Shown piece by piece: positions 6,619-7,090 of a stretch of 7,090 nucleotides of DNA. Numbering within the stretch: the first letter of the stretch is position 1; each line of letters begins with the position of its first letter. The notes below the pieces were generated by a model. That model did no database searches. It was not told the origin of the DNA and worked only from the letters and a program-made list of their open reading frames with translations. The position numbers and the translations under genes were made by a program. Source of the DNA: Bacillota bacterium (lineage in GTDB: Bacteria > Bacillota > Bacilli > Bacillales_B > DSM-18226); NCBI GenBank assembly GCA_030705665.1, contig JAUZQA010000219.1:1-7090 (forward strand), written 5' to 3'.

Positions 6619-7090
6619 ATGACTGTTTCTATGGACCAGATTGTTTCACATTCAAAACATAGAGGATTTATTTTTCCGGGATCAGAAATTTACGGAGGAC
6701 TTGCCAATACATGGGACTACGGTCCGCTTGGTGTAGAACTGAAAAACAATATAAAACAAGCTTGGTGGAAAAAGTTTGTTCAGCAATCCCCTTATAATGT
6801 CGGATTAGATGCTGCGATTTTGATGAACCCAAAAACTTGGGAAGCTTCAGGACATATTGGTAATTTCAATGACCCAATGATTGACTGTAAAAATTGTAAA
6901 GCAAGACACCGTGCTGATAAATTAATTGAAAATGCACTAGGTGAAAAAGGCATTGAGATCGTTGTCGATGGCCTGCCATTTGAAAAAATGGAAGAATTAA
7001 TTAAAGAGCACAACATTGCTTGTCCTGACTGTGGAAGCCATGATTTTACAGGCATACGCCAATTTAATCTTATGTTCAAGACCTTCCAAG
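6619..7090 (+). CDS. glyQS: Glycyl-tRNA synthetase, single-chain dimeric type (partial, 3' end off window)
   Basis: N-terminal 157 residues of a class IIa glycyl-tRNA synthetase, which ligates glycine to tRNA-Gly in the cytoplasm. The full family length is about 460. It is the single-chain alpha2 type also found in eukaryotes and archaea, not the GlyQ/GlyS tetramer. Signature segments are [20 protein letters not shown] (16-35), [17 protein letters not shown] (71-87) and the start of the next conserved block, [12 protein letters not shown], at the window edge. Two CxxC pairs (Cys90/Cys93 and Cys135/Cys138) flank an insertion that may bind zinc. AAAAGGAG (6603-6610) lies 8 nt before the ATG, downstream of the T-box terminator. 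The frame is open to the last base, so truncation is by the window only. Confidence 0.95.
   Translation, partial: MTVSMDQIVSHSKHRGFIFPGSEIYGGLANTWDYGPLGVELKNNIKQAWWKKFVQQSPYNVGLDAAILMNPKTWEASGHIGNFNDPMIDCKNCKARHRADKLIENALGEKGIEIVVDGLPFEKMEELIKEHNIACPDCGSHDFTGIRQFNLMFKTFQ

Noticed and set aside
6792..7079. Minus-strand open frame of 95 codons opposite the glycyl-tRNA synthetase
   Set aside because: The + strand frame encodes a clear GlyRS; this is its antisense shadow. Other minus-strand frames over phoH and pgpH were rejected for the same reason.
1..7090. Mobile element, CRISPR array, toxin-antitoxin or defence system
   Set aside because: All coding sequence is accounted for by conserved housekeeping genes. 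No terminal repeats, spaced direct repeats, transposase or accessory frames were seen.

Overview
The window is an AT-rich stretch of chromosome from a low-GC Gram-positive bacterium, most likely a member of the Bacillaceae. This rests on gene order (phoH - pgpH/yqfF - ybeY - dgkA - era - yqzL - recO - glycyl-tRNA synthetase), on close protein resemblance to the Bacillus versions as I remember them, on strong purine-rich ribosome binding sites and on a T-box leader. All recognised genes are on the + strand. I see no mobile element, CRISPR array, tRNA or rRNA, and no undescribed multigene system. This is a conserved housekeeping locus whose interest lies in its regulatory spacers and gene-content details.

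Layout: phoH (17-991) ends inside an intrinsic terminator whose loop holds its stop codon. A spacer with a candidate extended -10 promoter leads to pgpH (c-di-AMP phosphodiesterase, probable TTG start at 1153), which overlaps ybeY by 4 bp; ybeY in turn overlaps dgkA by 23 bp, so these three form a tightly coupled unit. The 219-bp spacer 4111-4329 stands where Bacillus subtilis carries cdd (cytidine deaminase). Here it has no gene, but it holds a candidate promoter, an AT inverted repeat and a hairpin that looks like a terminator on the minus strand. Then come era (4330-5253), the 47-residue yqzL (5412-5555) and recO (start revised to ATG 5589). A strong promoter immediately after recO drives a glycine T-box leader (specifier GGC, T-box core, terminator), which controls a single-chain glycyl-tRNA synthetase gene that runs off the window at 7090.

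The genes join RNA and ribosome quality (YbeY, Era, PhoH), membrane lipid and undecaprenol phosphorylation (DgkA), c-di-AMP turnover (PgpH), recombinational repair (RecO) and tRNA charging (GlyRS). Only the T-box shows a clear regulatory logic: uncharged tRNA-Gly permits read-through into the synthetase gene. The single-chain GlyRS replaces the two-subunit glyQ/glyS pair found at this place in B. subtilis.
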